NCBI RefSeq assembly: GCF_963576615.1 | Contig: NC_088711.1 | Span: 11,836,869-11,900,868 of the forward strand | DNA: 64,000 nucleotides | Source of the DNA: Watersipora subatra | Taxonomy: Eukaryota; Bryozoa; Gymnolaemata; Cheilostomatida; Watersiporidae | Reading direction: 5' to 3' | Part shown: positions 12,206 to 24,894 of the stretch, one piece after another | How positions within the stretch are numbered: position 1 is the stretch's first letter | How the letters are laid out: every line of letters begins with the position of its first letter | The notes under the pieces: model-generated | What the model was told of the DNA's origin: nothing | Seen by the model: only the letters and a program-made list of their open reading frames with translations | Database searches by the model: none | Translations under genes and position numbers: made by a program

Positions 12206-13976
12206 CATAAAAATCGTAAAATCACAAAATCGCTTTAGTGATTTGATGCCAGGAAGAATAGAAATGGAAGTCAAATATGAATAATATTGTTTGTGAAAAT
12301 CTCTTTGTTGAATCTTTTGCCTAAAGGTTAGAAAAAGGACCAAAGCCATTGTGAGCCACTGATTATGCCATCACTAATGACATACGACCACACAATGAAT
12401 TGAAAGGTTCACTCTGGCCACATGTTGACAGTGCTTCACAAGTGCTTGTAATTTTACATTTAGAAGTGGAACAGTAGTTTATTAGCAGGCAGTTTACCAC
12501 CTTTTCTCTTCATAAACTAGCTTAAAATTGTCATCAAGCAACAGATTAAATTGATACTGAAACTTTTATAGAAAGTAATGTACTCTCTGTAACTTTGACT
12601 GCTGACAGTGAATTGATTGTCACTTGGTTTTATCAAGGTCTTTTCGTAATCCTTTTTCTTTGATTTTTGAACTGCAGTACTGAGCGAAATAAACTGGACT
12701 CCTTCCTTGGAAAACAAAAATTCTTATTTACAATATTGTTACTCAATGAAAATTTAGTCAATAGCCATAAATTATATGGAAATAAATCCTTATTTTGTTT
12801 TGATTTCAAATATGTAAACCAAATAGTTGTATATGACATTGAAATAAGCAAATAAAAATTTATGTGGTGTGATCATATCTGTACAGATTGTTATTTTTAA
12901 CCGTTAAACACATGAAATGTTCAGAGTTTAGCCTACATAATCATTCAAATACATAATTTTACAGCTGTTTGGTTTACATATAATTTGAAATCAGGACAAA
13001 ATGAGGATTGACTCAATATATAATTTATGACGATTAACTAAATTCACCATGAGGAACTATACTGTGAATGAGAGTGTTGGTTTTCCAACAAAGGAGTCCA
13101 TATTATTACACACACCACCATAGAAGAGTTTTGATAACAGCTTAAGTAAAAAAAACTTAGCCTAAAAAAAGGCAAACTTGAATTTATTCGTAAGTTGTGT
13201 CCTCAATATTTGGTGGAGATAACTACTCGTAAGTTCAAATCTTATTTTGATTCTGACTGGATAATGGTCAATGCTTCTCAAGACTAGAAAATTTGAATAG
13301 TTGCATTGTGGCCAGTGAATTGAAAGTGTTATTTATGTCGTAAACTGACACCACAAAAGAAGGCAATAAGCCAATAATCAATAATTATAGTTAGCTGTTG
13401 TACTAAACTGAAACTTAGAATGTCATTCTTGACAAATATTTGAATAAACGATTGACACAAATCAGCATTTAATCTAATAATAGCAATCAGACAGAGATTT
13501 TAAATAATGTATAAGATTGTAACAATGTGATAGAATTCAACAGAATGAGTAACACCTGGCTATCATGCATCTCTTTCGTCACCATTCACAATGCCCAATT
13601 TTTGCTGGACAAAGCATGATTTGTGACAGGAAGTGCAATTGTAACGTTAAGCTCAGTTGTTTTAATACCTTGTGGTGGTATGTGAACTACACTTCGTATG
13701 CCTGTCAAGAATCTAGGCAATGAATACGCACAACTGTGATGATACGGAAATGTTCTTTTTACTTCCATCCATAAAGTCAGAGTAACACAACTGGTATATC
13801 AATGAATATCACTGCAATATGTTATTCTATGAAACAGTAATCAAATGAAATTATTAAAATAGTTAGACTAGTAGAAAAATTTTATGCATAAGTTAAATTT
13901 GTAGAAAATATTATGTACTATGAATTTCATCTTATACATTATTTAAAACCTTTATCTGCTGGCTATCATTAGAGTA

Positions 13977-14806
13977 CCATAAAATCTCTATTTGAACGCC
14001 ACCTCTATTTGACCCCTACTATAGAAGGGTTAAAAAATACAGCGCTACCACGGGTACTCCGAGCGTTGTGATAGGTGATGGTAAGAAAAAAGAGAGAAGG
14101 GTATAATACAAAAAACACACATGTCATTCCCTTTTAGAGATGCTCTCAATTGAAAATATACATCAAACAACCTAAAAACCAAAAACTTTACCAATTAAAA
14201 CACTCATCTTTTTTAATAATATACAACTTTAAAAAGACACTTTGCGAGCGAAAATGAGCATTTAATGTAGACCTTTGAATATCGAGATTTGATATATATA
14301 AGGGCTACAGGACAAGCTTAGGCAATGAACCTTAGACCTCGTCATTGGATTGGCCACAAACAGCTTTTGCATTTGGTAAATACGTGTATCTACCAAATGC
14401 AAAGAATCTATGATTCCAAAATTGCTACGATTATCCATTAGATCATCGTAGCAATTTTGGAATCATATATGGTTAATGATGATCTATAAGATCATCGTAG
14501 GTTAATTGCAAGCAATAAATAGCAACCGATAGAGATATTTCTCAGTTTCCCAATGCATATTTATTTAGAGATTTACAAGTTAGAGGTAAGTTGTAGCAGA
14601 TTCATGCACCAAAAATATTTGATGTCGCTCCGCTCGAAGGAGAATGCAAAATATAGATGATATTCGCTTTGCCCGTGAAAGGGTTAAATTTAGCTTTCCA
14701 AAATTCTGACGAGTTACTTGAAACATGCAACACTACCCTCTATTTGAACGTCACCTCTAATAAAAAGCCACTACAGGAGAAGGGTTAACAAATGGAGGTT
14801 TTACGG
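13977..14806. mobile_element. MITE with TA target site, cc(a/g)taaaa ends
   Basis: The left end ccataaaatctctatttgaa and the inverted right end (ccgtaaaacctccatttg) form terminal inverted repeats flanked by TA on both sides, as for Tc1/mariner-type insertions. A second subterminal copy of ctctatttgaacg(c/t)cacctct occurs at both ends. The 830-bp interior lacks a transposase. It inserted exactly beside the right arm of the fold-back at 13240-15040. Confidence 0.8.
14410..14466. repeat. Perfect 22-bp hairpin inside the MITE
   Basis: The arm atgattccaaaattgctacg plus two bases pairs perfectly with its inverse after a loop of about 13 nt. The atcatcgtag motif recurs at about 14489-14498. It is the internal palindrome of the MITE; its size is close to a miRNA stem but no other evidence supports that. 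Confidence 0.75.
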
Positions 14807-16564
14807 TAAATGCTAATTTGTGTGAATCATTGATTCAAATATTTGTTAGGAATGACAGCAAGTTTAGGTTAATACAAAAGCTGACTATAATTATTGATTA
14901 TTGCCTTATTGGCTTCCTTTGCTGTATAAGTTCACAACATGAATAATACCTTCAATTCACTGGCTACATTGCGACTCTCCGTACTTTCTAAGGTGTTGAG
15001 AGCCTTTGACCATCAAGATAATCAAGATAAGTGAGAATGGTCAAAGATTAATAGCATTCACCTTTGGTTTTAGGCAAGTCATGGTTGAACTTGGACATGC
15101 ACCCACTGAGTTTAGGTTTAAGGAACCCAGACTAATTCCAAATAATTTAAGCTATCACAAAATAGTATTGTGTCATATTGCTCATTTGGTACATACATAA
15201 AGAGCATTAATGCCCATTTAGTAACACTAGTAATGATAGTAATAGATAACAATAATAAAAGGAAGCATTAATGCATTTTGCCTAAAGTCGTTTCACACAT
15301 TTTAAATAAAGAATGGAGTCAATATGTCTATGATGACAGTAATGAGCTGATTTAATTCAAGTTTACTGGTAGAATGTGTCAAATCAGTTCAATTCAGCAG
15401 TAAAAGATACCATAGAATTGACTCAATTCAATTTCGAGTTGAGCCGTAAGGCTTGTTTGAGCAGGCATGTTAACTCAGCAGTGCCCATATCTGCTAATTA
15501 CATACAAATGTTTAAAAAATGACCACAGAATAAGAAAGTTGATGGTGTTCCGCAATAAGAATAAGTTCTAACCTAAACAGATGTTTATCTTCAACTGTGT
15601 TATTATCTAATCTTATGTCTGTCTCAAGATGACTCAGTTGCACGCAATGAGCCGTTTTAACATGACAATAGGAGAGAAGCCATAATTACTGTCAGTGCAA
15701 TAAAGGCTTTCTAAAGATACTCAAATATGATGGCTGCGTGAGTCACCTGATAGGATTGTGGGTAGAGTAACTATATAACATCTACACCTACAGTTTAAAT
15801 TTTAGGTTGTCAAGTTTCCAAATTGACATGCGCGCAGATGCAACAGGTGTTCACAAAGGAGAGAACTACAGCCACGGAAATGGATATCAATTCTTTCCAC
15901 GCAACATCTAGTATGGAGGTGAACTGTCTTTAGCTATGCATCTAGTTACCATGGATACAGAAGGCTACTCAAGATCAGCTATCTCAGAAACATTAATTCC
16001 TCCCATAAATTCCACAATTCAATAGGAAGACAAGAAGTTGCATCATGCCTAAGTTTTAGTACTGGTGGCTAGTATGCCACTCATCAAGTAGAATAGCAGT
16101 TTTGCTAACCATAAGCAGTATTCCACTCACTTTCACAATGGTTGAGTGCAGCAGACAGACTGACTAGGCAATCAGTACTATAGAACTAGAGTGAGATCTT
16201 GGTATAAATGACTTAAATGGATGCTCTAGAACGCCTCTAATACAGCCATTTACACTAGTTGATACTAGTAAAAGGACCATACTAGTAATGGGTATGACTA
16301 TTGCTTGTAGAACTCTGAGAATGATTCTCAACAGGCTCCGCTTACATATTTTTATGGAAAGTCGACGATATTACAATTTGAAATGATCCTGTGTATCGGA
16401 GCAACAAAAGAAACATGAATAAAAAATAAAAACACGAAAAAGAATAAGCAAATGTATTTATATAGATGTTTGACCACAGTCTTTGTATAATAATAATCAC
16501 TTCATTCTACTTGTATGTTGTCTTCTCTAATGAACTGTATCAGGAAAAAACTGCTATGATTGTA

Positions 16565-17066
16565 CAATAGACACTTCTATAATGTATACTTATTATAACG
16601 TAAATGCTACTCAACATAAAACAAATTATGTAAAGTTTTTGCTTCGTATTACGTAAGAAATTCCATATAATGTAAAGCGCCAATTATAGTAAAAAAGTCA
16701 AGTAGAAAATAGTGAAATTTTTTTTAGTTAAATTGACATTGAAAGTGTGCACCTCCCTTAGCTTGATAAAACATTACTTTAATTGTGAACGCTAAACCAG
16801 TTGAATGTGATAAAAGAGAGAAAAGTCATCGGTACAAATCAATAAGTCAATACAAGTCAATACAAATCAATAATACCACAGTTACTGTACAGTCATTAAA
16901 TTAAAGTTGTTTAGTTTTTTTTCGATTGAGAGGCCAAAGAGATAAGTTTAGGAAGACCTTGAAACGGATTAGGCAATTTACAGGTATTTTACTGTTCGTA
17001 TAATGCAAAATCTCCATAACGTAAACGCTATCGGAACGGATGGTTTGATTGTGAGAATGTCTACTG
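16565..17066. mobile_element. Tc1/mariner-like MITE (caatagacay ends)
   Basis: The left end caatagacacttctataatg and the inverted right end cagtagacattctcacaat are terminal inverted repeats flanked by TA. Inside, the phrase aacgtaaa(c/t)gct recurs near both ends. No transposase frame. Related ends at 18310, 18591, 19489 and 19829 show this family is locally abundant. Confidence 0.75.
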
Positions 17067-17075
17067 TACAATATA

Positions 17076-17309
17076 TTGTGTTGCTTTGACAGGATATCAC
17101 CACTTTGTGACTTGAAAACTTTGGAATCAATTCAACAGGTTTTTGAAGCGACCAAGCGCAGTAAACTCAGACCACTGGCAGACAAATTAATGCACAAGCA
17201 TTCGGAGAGAGCTGAGAGTTTACCTTTTACTAACTTTTCGAATCAAAAAGCAAACAAAATTGTTTCTTTACAGCGTGTACACGAAATGTATACAACGAGA
17301 CTTGAATAA
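17076..17309 (+). other. Open frame of unknown nature beside MITE
   Basis: A 77-codon frame containing CDLKTLESIQQVFEATKRSK and ending before a stop at 17309. It follows the sequence ttgctttgacag, which could be a splice acceptor. The composition is protein-like (charged, helical) but it matches no family I recognise. Lying directly against a MITE, it may be a relic of a transposon or an isolated exon. The two cannot be told apart from this sequence. Confidence 0.2.
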
Positions 17310-18114
17310 TCAATGCAATGCTTCATCACACCCCTACGGTATGCTTACTAAGTTCCCACTTCTGACACCAAATATGGTAATTATTGCTCTGAAGTTAGAA
17401 AGACACCCTTACCTTAGTTTACCTTTGAGATTTGCTCCCATACTAGTGACTCACCTATATGAACTACCTACTTAAGATAGCGACGACACAGAAGCTTTGA
17501 AGCGCGGCGGTAATGTCTACTTTTAAACTGTTTGCTTAGCTGCAATACATTGAATAGAGCATACAAACAGTAAATATTCTTAGGCTCAGCCAAATTCCCT
17601 TCACTGGTGAATATCCAAAACTAGCCAAATTTAGCAATTCTTGACAACCTCAACAGGAAACAAAGAACTTTACTCAAACAATCCTGAGAGGTGTTGGTAA
17701 GCATAACATCTACTGTTCTGTACACACGAAAGACTAGTTAGCAATGCCACAATGGTTTTAAACCCTTCACTGCATTTTTAATTAGATATTTGAGTTTTCT
17801 GCAATCACTACTACCACTTTGGTGATAGTACATATTTCTGAGACATACCATCACTTAGATTGTTGGTAGATTGAGCAGTAATTAATATGGATTAGCGACA
17901 GATGTGATTAATATTCCGACAGAGCTGCACATAGCTTGCATCACATTGAGTTAACCTGCAAAGCAATGCTACTACTACATGCTTGGGTGAAATAATAATA
18001 CCATCTACCTGCATTAATTTCCTCTTGTCTACTTCCAGTCATTACCATAAAAACTCTCGAATTCTAAATAACAAGTGCTATGGGTTGCACTCCCTGCATA
18101 ATATTAAAAAACTT

Positions 18115-18210
18115 ACATACATCGGCGGTTTTTTCTGTAGTCAGCATGTTTAGCCAACTTGTATTACATGAAAATGTTCATAAGTGATTTAGTCACCATA
18201 AAATACATGA
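18115..18210. repeat. Dispersed repeat copy, paired with 12.12 kb
   Basis: Same orientation and order of blocks as 12118-12205 (tgtagtcagc, tgtttagcc, acttgtattac, aagtgatttagt). Confidence 0.65.
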
Positions 18211-18309
18211 GAAGACAACCTACATGTACATTGAACAAGAGAATATTTTCTATTGTAAATTTTTATGTTTTTGTTTTAATTTCATTTTATTATTTGAAGT
18301 AAGAATATA

Positions 18310-19830
18310 CAGTAGTATCTCGCCTAACATAAAAACACCTTATAGGTATATTCTAATGAACAATGAAAATTTATGCAAAGTTTTTACATTGTATTATGTA
18401 AAAAATTGCATATAGCGTAAAGTATTAAGTCTCTGCAATTTTTCAAAATTTATTTAAATAACAAGGATCCTATAGTTGGCCTTGAAGGTATCGCTTTTTC
18501 TCTTGCCTCTCTTGGGAAAGAAAACGGCGCATATAGGTATCTTTAATATATATATTTTTTAATTTTTCTTTTGCTTTATAATGTCAGTACAGGAGACGCT
18601 CCTGTAATGTAAATGTAATGTATACCTCCTGTAATGTAAATTTCAGGTAACGTAAAAAATGTATGTGAAGTTTTTTGCTTTCTACTATATACGTAAAACT
18701 TCCATACAACGTAAAGTGCCAAGTCAGGCGAGTTTTTAAATTTGATTTGAACGTTAATCTATCTCGCCGCACTTGCAAAAGAAAGACGACATGCGTATAG
18801 CGTTATACCTACATATTATACAGTATACGTATAAAAATTTTGCAACAATCTAGTTTGTTGTGATAGATCGTCAGATGTGTCGACAAAACAGAGAATAGGG
18901 TAGCTGCGCATCGTTCATAAATACAAAGACGATCAATTGGTACAGGGGTTACAGCGTCGGCCCACCAATCCGAATGTCATGAGTTGGAGTGTCGTCGGAA
19001 GTTTTCTTTTATCGCAACCTTTACCCCTGGATGCAGATAGATGACGAATTACTAGTACAGCTTTTTTGTAAAATATTTTGCTGTTTTGCTTTCTTGTAGA
19101 CGTATAAAATATTTGTTATTAGTTTTACTTTGAAGAGTACACATTGCTGTCTAGATAAATAGGCAAATCGTTGTAAATGAATGTCGAAGATGTGCCCCTC
19201 CCCATCAACTTATTGTAGAATTACCGCAATCATAGTCTATAAAAACCAGTGAGAATGATCATAAAAGATAGAAAAGTTGTCTGTGCAAACTAATAATGCT
19301 GCAGTTACGGTACAGCCTACAAATTAAAAAAGTTCAGTCAAGTTTTGCCTTTTTGTATTCCTAAAGGGGTGAGTTTAGAAAGGTCTTGGAACGGATTAGG
19401 CAATTTTCCTGTATTTAACTGTTCTTATAACATAAAACCCCGTAGCGTAAACGCTCTTAGAGTAGATTGTTTACTTTGTAGGCGTGCTGTATCTTGTTTT
19501 TATTGGTTTACTTATACATACCAATGCATATGGTAAGTATAAACCAGGTAAGTATAAACCAGGTAAGTATAAACCAAAATGTAGTGCCTGAGATTTTATC
19601 ATTTTCACACACCCTTTCCTGTACTTTTTTTCTTTTATTTAAAGGGCCTATTAATAGAAGTGAAACAACGAAAATGACAAAGTTTCAAGTTTGGCTTTTC
19701 ATTTGGAAGAGCCAAATGGGTGAGTTTGAGAAGGTCTGGGAATGGATTAGGCTATTTACATGTATTTTGCGTTTCCTATAATATAAACAGTTTAAGAATG
19801 GATTATTTACGTTGCAAGGGTGTCCGTAGT
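18310..19830. mobile_element. Cluster of nested/truncated Tc1/mariner-like MITEs
   Basis: A left end at 18310 (cagtagtatctcgcctaaca), another at about 18591 (caggagacgctcctgtaatg), a right end at about 19489 (gtaggcgtgctg) and a further right end at about 19829 (gtgtccgtagta) all carry the same subterminal gtaaa(c/t) motifs as the element at 16565-17066. The right-end blocks at 16920-17066, 19343-19489 and 19690-19830 share gagtttagaaaggtct- and ggattaggca-like sequence. The region appears to be two or three family members broken by later insertions. Exact borders are uncertain. Confidence 0.6.
19531..19577. repeat. 15-bp tandem repeat, three copies
   Basis: Three perfect copies of ggtaagtataaacca inside the MITE cluster. 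Confidence 0.9.
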
Positions 19831-20439
19831 AAAGAAGCAATAGATCTTAGACCCTATTGTTGATGCTTTTGCACCTTGAGCTGAGACTGTAACCCAAATG
19901 TTAGACAAGATCTGAAGTTAAGGAAAGTGACGAAAACCGCTACAGATGTGATACCATACCACCAGCTATGTACCTAGAGTCACACAAGCTCAACATCTTT
20001 TATTTAACTAAGACGAGAACTATGAGAACATTGGTGACATATCTTCAGTTTTATCCTATGGAAATGTGAAGTCACGCGTGTACGAGCTGTTTACCAGCTT
20101 TTGTGGTCAGTGCTTTTCTAATTATGAAGTCAATGCTAACTAAGCCTACAATCCCCTGAGCCAACTTGAGATTGTCTCTGAGTCAGACTATGTTATGTAA
20201 TGTTCTATTCATACGCTATCGCAGCATTGTAGTATTCTTGAGGTTGTGTCAATATTACACATTATTTGTCGGCAATACAATCTATTGCAGAAGAGATATT
20301 GAAAGTATACAGGGTTCTTCGCAATGATACGACAGTTTTGAACTTTGCTGAACTAATATTAAAGGTTGAACGCTTTTAGCTTGCAACCCAGTAAACAAGA
20401 TTAATATGAATATGTTACTGTTTTAATATACTCAGACTG

Positions 20440-20535
20440 TTATCCATTATATATATGTATGTATATATACATAATATATATACTACAGTGTATATATATA
20501 CGCTATATATATGTACTATATATATGCAGTGTATC
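20440..20535. repeat. TA-rich microsatellite
   Basis: Runs of tatatatgtatgtatatata interspersed with acag and gcag; a degenerate dinucleotide array with no other content. Confidence 0.85.
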
Positions 20536-20785
20536 CTATCACAAGACTGTGTTCTGTGCCGAGAGGATAAGCTGCATCCTTGAAAGACCCCTGTACAAAC
20601 TATTCTCCAGGCTATTTATAAATTTAGCTTAATATTTCATGTTGAGCACACTTTATTAGCTTTACGTATGTAATTATCTTTTATAATATATACAAGGCCA
20701 TTTTAACCCGTAGGTGCACTGTACTAACTAATAATTTAGCGAAAAGAGTATACAGTATACGGTAAGAGCAATAGGAATTGTAAGA

Positions 20786-20972
20786 ATGGTGTAGCCTTCT
20801 GGTTAGGTGTGCGTGTCTACAAACTTGCGGTTGCAATCTTTGCAATTTCAAATCCAGTACTATGCGTGTTTTTCCTTCCTGGATTTTAATCACTATAACT
20901 GAACAGACGACAGACGACAGACGACAGACGACAGACGGCAGACGGCAGTCAAACTTTGAGATTTATATATAT
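20786..20972 (+). mobile_element. tRNA-derived SINE
   Basis: The head has RNA polymerase III promoter-like boxes: an A-box-like tctggttaggtg near 20799 and a B-box-like atttcaaatcc near 20845. The tail contains ctataactg, a cagacgacagac run and gagatttatatatatagatag. The same tail order occurs in the copies at 45.7 and 59.7 kb, which defines the family. It does not fold as a normal tRNA. Confidence 0.65.
20903..20948. repeat. 7-bp tandem repeat in SINE tail
   Basis: About six copies of cagacga / cagacgg, the expanded form of the cagacag motif found in the tails of the related SINEs. Confidence 0.9.
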
Positions 20973-21907
20973 AGATAGTGGCTAATGTTCATGGGGCATA
21001 TCAAAATAGGGCATATCAATTTATATATATATAGATAGTGGCTAATGTTCATGGGGCATATCAAAATAGGGCATATCAATTTATATATATATAGATAGTG
21101 GCTAATGTTCATGGGGCATATCAAAATAGGGCATATCAATTTATATATATATAGATAGTGGCTAATGTTCATGGGGCATATCAAAATAGGGCATATCAAT
21201 TTATATATATATAGATAGTGGCTAATGTTCATGGGGCATATCAAAATAGGGCATATCAATTTATATATATATAGATAGTGGCTAATGTTCATGGGGCATA
21301 TCAAAATAGGGCATATCAATTTATATATATATAGATAGTGGCTAATGTTCATGGGACATATCAAAATAGGGCATATCAATTTATATATATATAGATAGTG
21401 GCTAATGTTCATGGGGCATATCAAAATAGGGCATATCAATTTATATATATATAGATAGTGGCTAATGTTCATGGGGCATATCAAAATAGGGCATATCAAT
21501 TTATATATATATAGATAGTGGCTAATGTTCATGGGGCATATCAAAATAGGGCATATCAATTTATATATATATAGATAGTGGCTAATGTTCATGGGACATA
21601 TCAAAATAGGGCATATCAATTTATATATATATAGATAGTGGCTAATGTTCATGGGACATATCAAAATAGGGCATATCAATTTATATATATATAGATAGTG
21701 GCTAATGTTCATGGGACATATCAAAATAGGGCATATCAATTTATATATATATAGATAGTGGCTAATGTTCATGGGGCATATCAAAATAGGGCATATCAAT
21801 TTATATATATATAGATAGTGGCTAATGTTCATGGGGCATATCAAAATAGGGCATATCAATTTATATATATATAGATAGTGGCTAATGTTCATGGGGCATA
21901 TCAAAAT
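20960..21907. repeat. 60-bp satellite, about 16 near-identical copies
   Basis: The unit is exactly 60 bp (gatagtggctaatgttcatg, gggcatatcaaaatag, ggcatatcaatttatatata). Copies are identical except for a g/a change (atggggcata or atgggacata) in a few of them, so the array was recently made or homogenised. The first unit begins in the gagatttatatatatagatag end of the SINE. A 313-codon minus-strand frame exists only because 60 is divisible by three and the unit lacks a stop; it is not a gene. Confidence 0.98.
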
Positions 21908-22079
21908 GTATACTAGTTTTACAGATTATTTGTTTGTGTACTCTTCTCAGTTACTTACAACTTCTGTTCATCCTATTGAATGTTGAGTAAATGCAATGCA
22001 TGTAGATGAAAAAACAAACAAAGTATTCCTAAAACAGTTCTACAGTCATCTACATCGTTCTATTTCTAGGTAGGTTATC

Positions 22080-22485
22080 TTATTTTACTACTGTAGGTAA
22101 TAAGTACTTACCAATGCTCATGTGTCCTGTATTAGGTAGTATGTACTTACTACTGAGGATGTGTCCTGTATTAGATAGTATGTACTTACTACTGAGGATG
22201 TGTCCTGTATTAGATAGTATGTACTTATCACTGCTCAAGTGTCCTGTATTAGGTAGTATGTACTTACTACTGAGGATGTGTCCTGTATTAGATACATGTA
22301 GTATGTACTTACCACTGCTCAAGTGTCCTGTATTAGATAGTATGTACTTACTACTGAGGGTGTGTCCTGTATTAGATAGTATGTACTTACCACTGCTCAA
22401 GTGTCCTGTATTAGATAGTATGTACTTACTACTGAGGATGTGTCCTGTATTAGATAGTATGTACTTACCACTGCTCATGTGTCTG
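22080..22485. repeat. Minisatellite of alternating ~40-bp units
   Basis: Copies of a unit with tatgtacttac and gtgtcctgtattag alternate between two types, one with tactgaggat and one with cactgctcaa, giving a dimeric higher-order period of about 80 bp. Both strands are open, which is a repeat artefact. Confidence 0.93.
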
Positions 22486-22489
22486 GTAT

Positions 22490-23750
22490 GGAGGCCATTA
22501 GATGTGGGAGAGAAAGCTGGTAAGTCCCCATTAGACATCATGGTGATATATCTAACGGCGAAGAGATACTATAACGGGTCTGCAGGCTGATAAAGCTAGT
22601 CGTGAACAGAGTGGCGTTCCTTCGCTACTAGCTACTCAGACACACAGCATTCCTACCGCACTGGTAAGTGGTAAACAACTCAAGCAGATTAGCTTTACCA
22701 CCTTTTCTGTACGTCACCACAAATGTTAATATTAGTCATTGCTTGCCCCGATGCCCATCATTAGTGTTACTGTACAATCCCAACATCTTGCATTCTGGAA
22801 TAATCTGCAGAATTTCAAATGAATTTTTGATTTGAATTTATGTATTTCTATAAAGTAAGACAATTACCAAGAAATACACTTTTAAAATCATTGATGAAGT
22901 CTCCATGTACAGAATAGTTTGACTGATTGTGGTACAGAGTCTAGTTGGTAGATGGTGGGCAGGGTGGGGCTCACTAAGATGCAAAATCCCTGCCATTTAA
23001 AAGAAAAATGACAGGTCAGCGTAGTACTATGATAATTGTGTAAATACGGTAGGAATACTTGAGTTCATTAGAAGGAACGCTGCCTCGTAGAGTTCAACCA
23101 TTTGTTTGTGGATATTCATATTCTAGGATGACATGAGAGATGAGTTTCATGTAAAATGTTTAACTTGAGCAAGAATTATAATATAAATTGTTTTCACCTT
23201 ATGGTTAAGTGCATTGGTATGGTAGTATGTCATCTTTAAAATAGTTTCAAAAAGCTTTGAATTTTTTGTTCACTTTACATCGCAACCATATTAGGCCATC
23301 TTTGTGGTATACGTTAGCTCGTTGCATTAAGATTTCTTCGCTCTTTGTCTGCAAGATTAGCAAAACTATTCGTTTTACAAGCCACAACCATGGCAACGGA
23401 AATGTTCCGTTTAACCATTGAGCTAGCTATATGGTATGTAGAGTACCTAGCATTGTTATAATGCTCGTGAATACAGTGATTCATTGGGTAATCTCAAGCA
23501 TGCAACTGCATGGATTTAGTATGTATAGGAGATAAAGCCAGCCATTATATTGTAATGAATGAACAAGGAAGAGCCAAGAAATAGTAAAAGAATGAGAGAG
23601 CAAAAGAGATGGTGAGGAAGATAATTATGACAAAACAAGTGTCAACCTCTCATGCTTTCACACGGTTAAATAATAAGTGATTAGAAGTTAATTTACGACT
23701 GTAAGGAATTGATGCAAACAGTTTTAAAAGTGATCACAAATCTTTGCTAA
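22490..23750. other. No gene or repeat recognised
   Basis: AT-rich DNA without a supported exon, clear transposon end or tandem array. Confidence 0.4.
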
Positions 23751-23755
23751 AATAA

Positions 23756-23888
23756 GTCTCTGTCTGTCCGTCCGTCCGTCCGAAGCCACGCTAAAAGCAT
23801 CAAAAGTATAAGGATCACATAGGACTTGAACTCTGACTCCCAGCTCTGCAGTCAAGCATATTAACAACTGTGCCATTGGACCACCTTG
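23756..23888 (-). mobile_element. tRNA-derived SINE, minus strand
   Basis: Read on the minus strand it begins caaggtggtccaatggcaca (A-box-like), has a B-box-like agttcaagtcc, and ends in cggacggacggacggacagac, the tandem tail type of this SINE family. Paired-arm bases typical of a working tRNA are incomplete. Confidence 0.6.
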
Positions 23889-23889
23889 C

Positions 23890-24890
23890 AGCTATGCAGA
23901 AAAATCGTGAAACATACCGATTATATTTGATGATCTCCTTGGTAAGCAAATATTGATGTGCTTCTGAACTCAACACGGGGTGGTAGCTGCTGTAGAAGGG
24001 CAGGACAGATGCAGTGGAAAGCGTAAAGGAACAAATAAAAAGTTATGACTTTCTAACCTGATTTGAAAGGAGTTTTTCAAACCTGGCTGTGAAAGAATAT
24101 ACATATATACCTTTGTTATTAAAATCCAAATTATTTCTTTTAAAAAGTGCTTTAATTTTTATTACACTCGCTGGTAATAAAAGTAATCATAAAATGCAGC
24201 CTTTTGTTAAGTTTTATAACAAAATAATTCAACTGCATAGTGTAATCCTGTGTTAGGCAATGATGACCAAGTAGATTTCTTTAACTCATTGCTTGGGAGT
24301 TAGTGTTTCCTCAGGTCATCTATTTTAGAGACCAACTGCACTGTCCTTGCCCCTTCAACAATGCAAGAACAATAAGTACAACTTGTTGATATGCAAATGC
24401 AAGCAATACAATTTTATCAACAAGAATATCCAAAGGTCTAAGATGAGTGGAGTCAATTGCTCCTGTAACATTGAGGTCTGCTGATGGTGAGATGTGACTG
24501 ATGGTAAATTAATAGACTATTTGGAACAGTCAGAAGGGCTTTACTGTCAAAATTAGATATAAATACCCACCAGCGCCTAGAACGGTTGTTTAAGGAAACA
24601 CACAAATTCTCATAGCTTTATTTGCTATTACTTGCCTGGTGGTCTAGAGTGCCTTTATTGAGGACCAACAGATTACGGTTTGATTTGTGGTGGAGGTGGC
24701 AGGAAGGGCAGCTATTCTTAAATTGCTTGCTCAGCCAAACTAACAGAGCTGATTAGTCTAAACAGCTACCCACAATATTGACCCACTAATACGTGTTACT
24801 TACATGTAAACTTCTGTTAGATCAGGAACTTTTAACAGCAGATCTGTTAAGTTATGAGGTGTATGAGGTTGGCTATAGACAGTCATGTAG
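23890..24890. other. No gene recognised
   Basis: AT-rich unique sequence; no exon, RNA gene or repeat can be supported. Confidence 0.4.
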
Positions 24891-24894
24891 GTTT

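Larger units (their letters stand above)
13240..15040. repeat. Long fold-back (inverted repeat) about 1.8 kb
   Basis: The left arm (about 13240-13475) is repeated inverted on the right (about 14810-15040). Shared blocks include ggccagtgaattgaa, aatcaataattatagt, aaatatttgaat and atggtcaa. The arms are diverged by substitutions and small indels, so the repeat is not recent. A separate TA-flanked MITE fills most of the space between the arms. There is no coding frame. It could form a long stem if transcribed. Confidence 0.8.

Noticed and set aside
20788-20860. Possible functional tRNA gene
   Set aside because: Promoter-like boxes are present but arms do not pair as a tRNA and the tail is that of a SINE family.
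20963-21904. 313-codon minus-strand open frame
   Set aside because: It is the translation of the 60-bp satellite; the unit length is divisible by three and has no stop in this frame.
22080-22590. Open frames of about 155 codons on both strands
   Set aside because: Both are translations of the same ~40-bp minisatellite.
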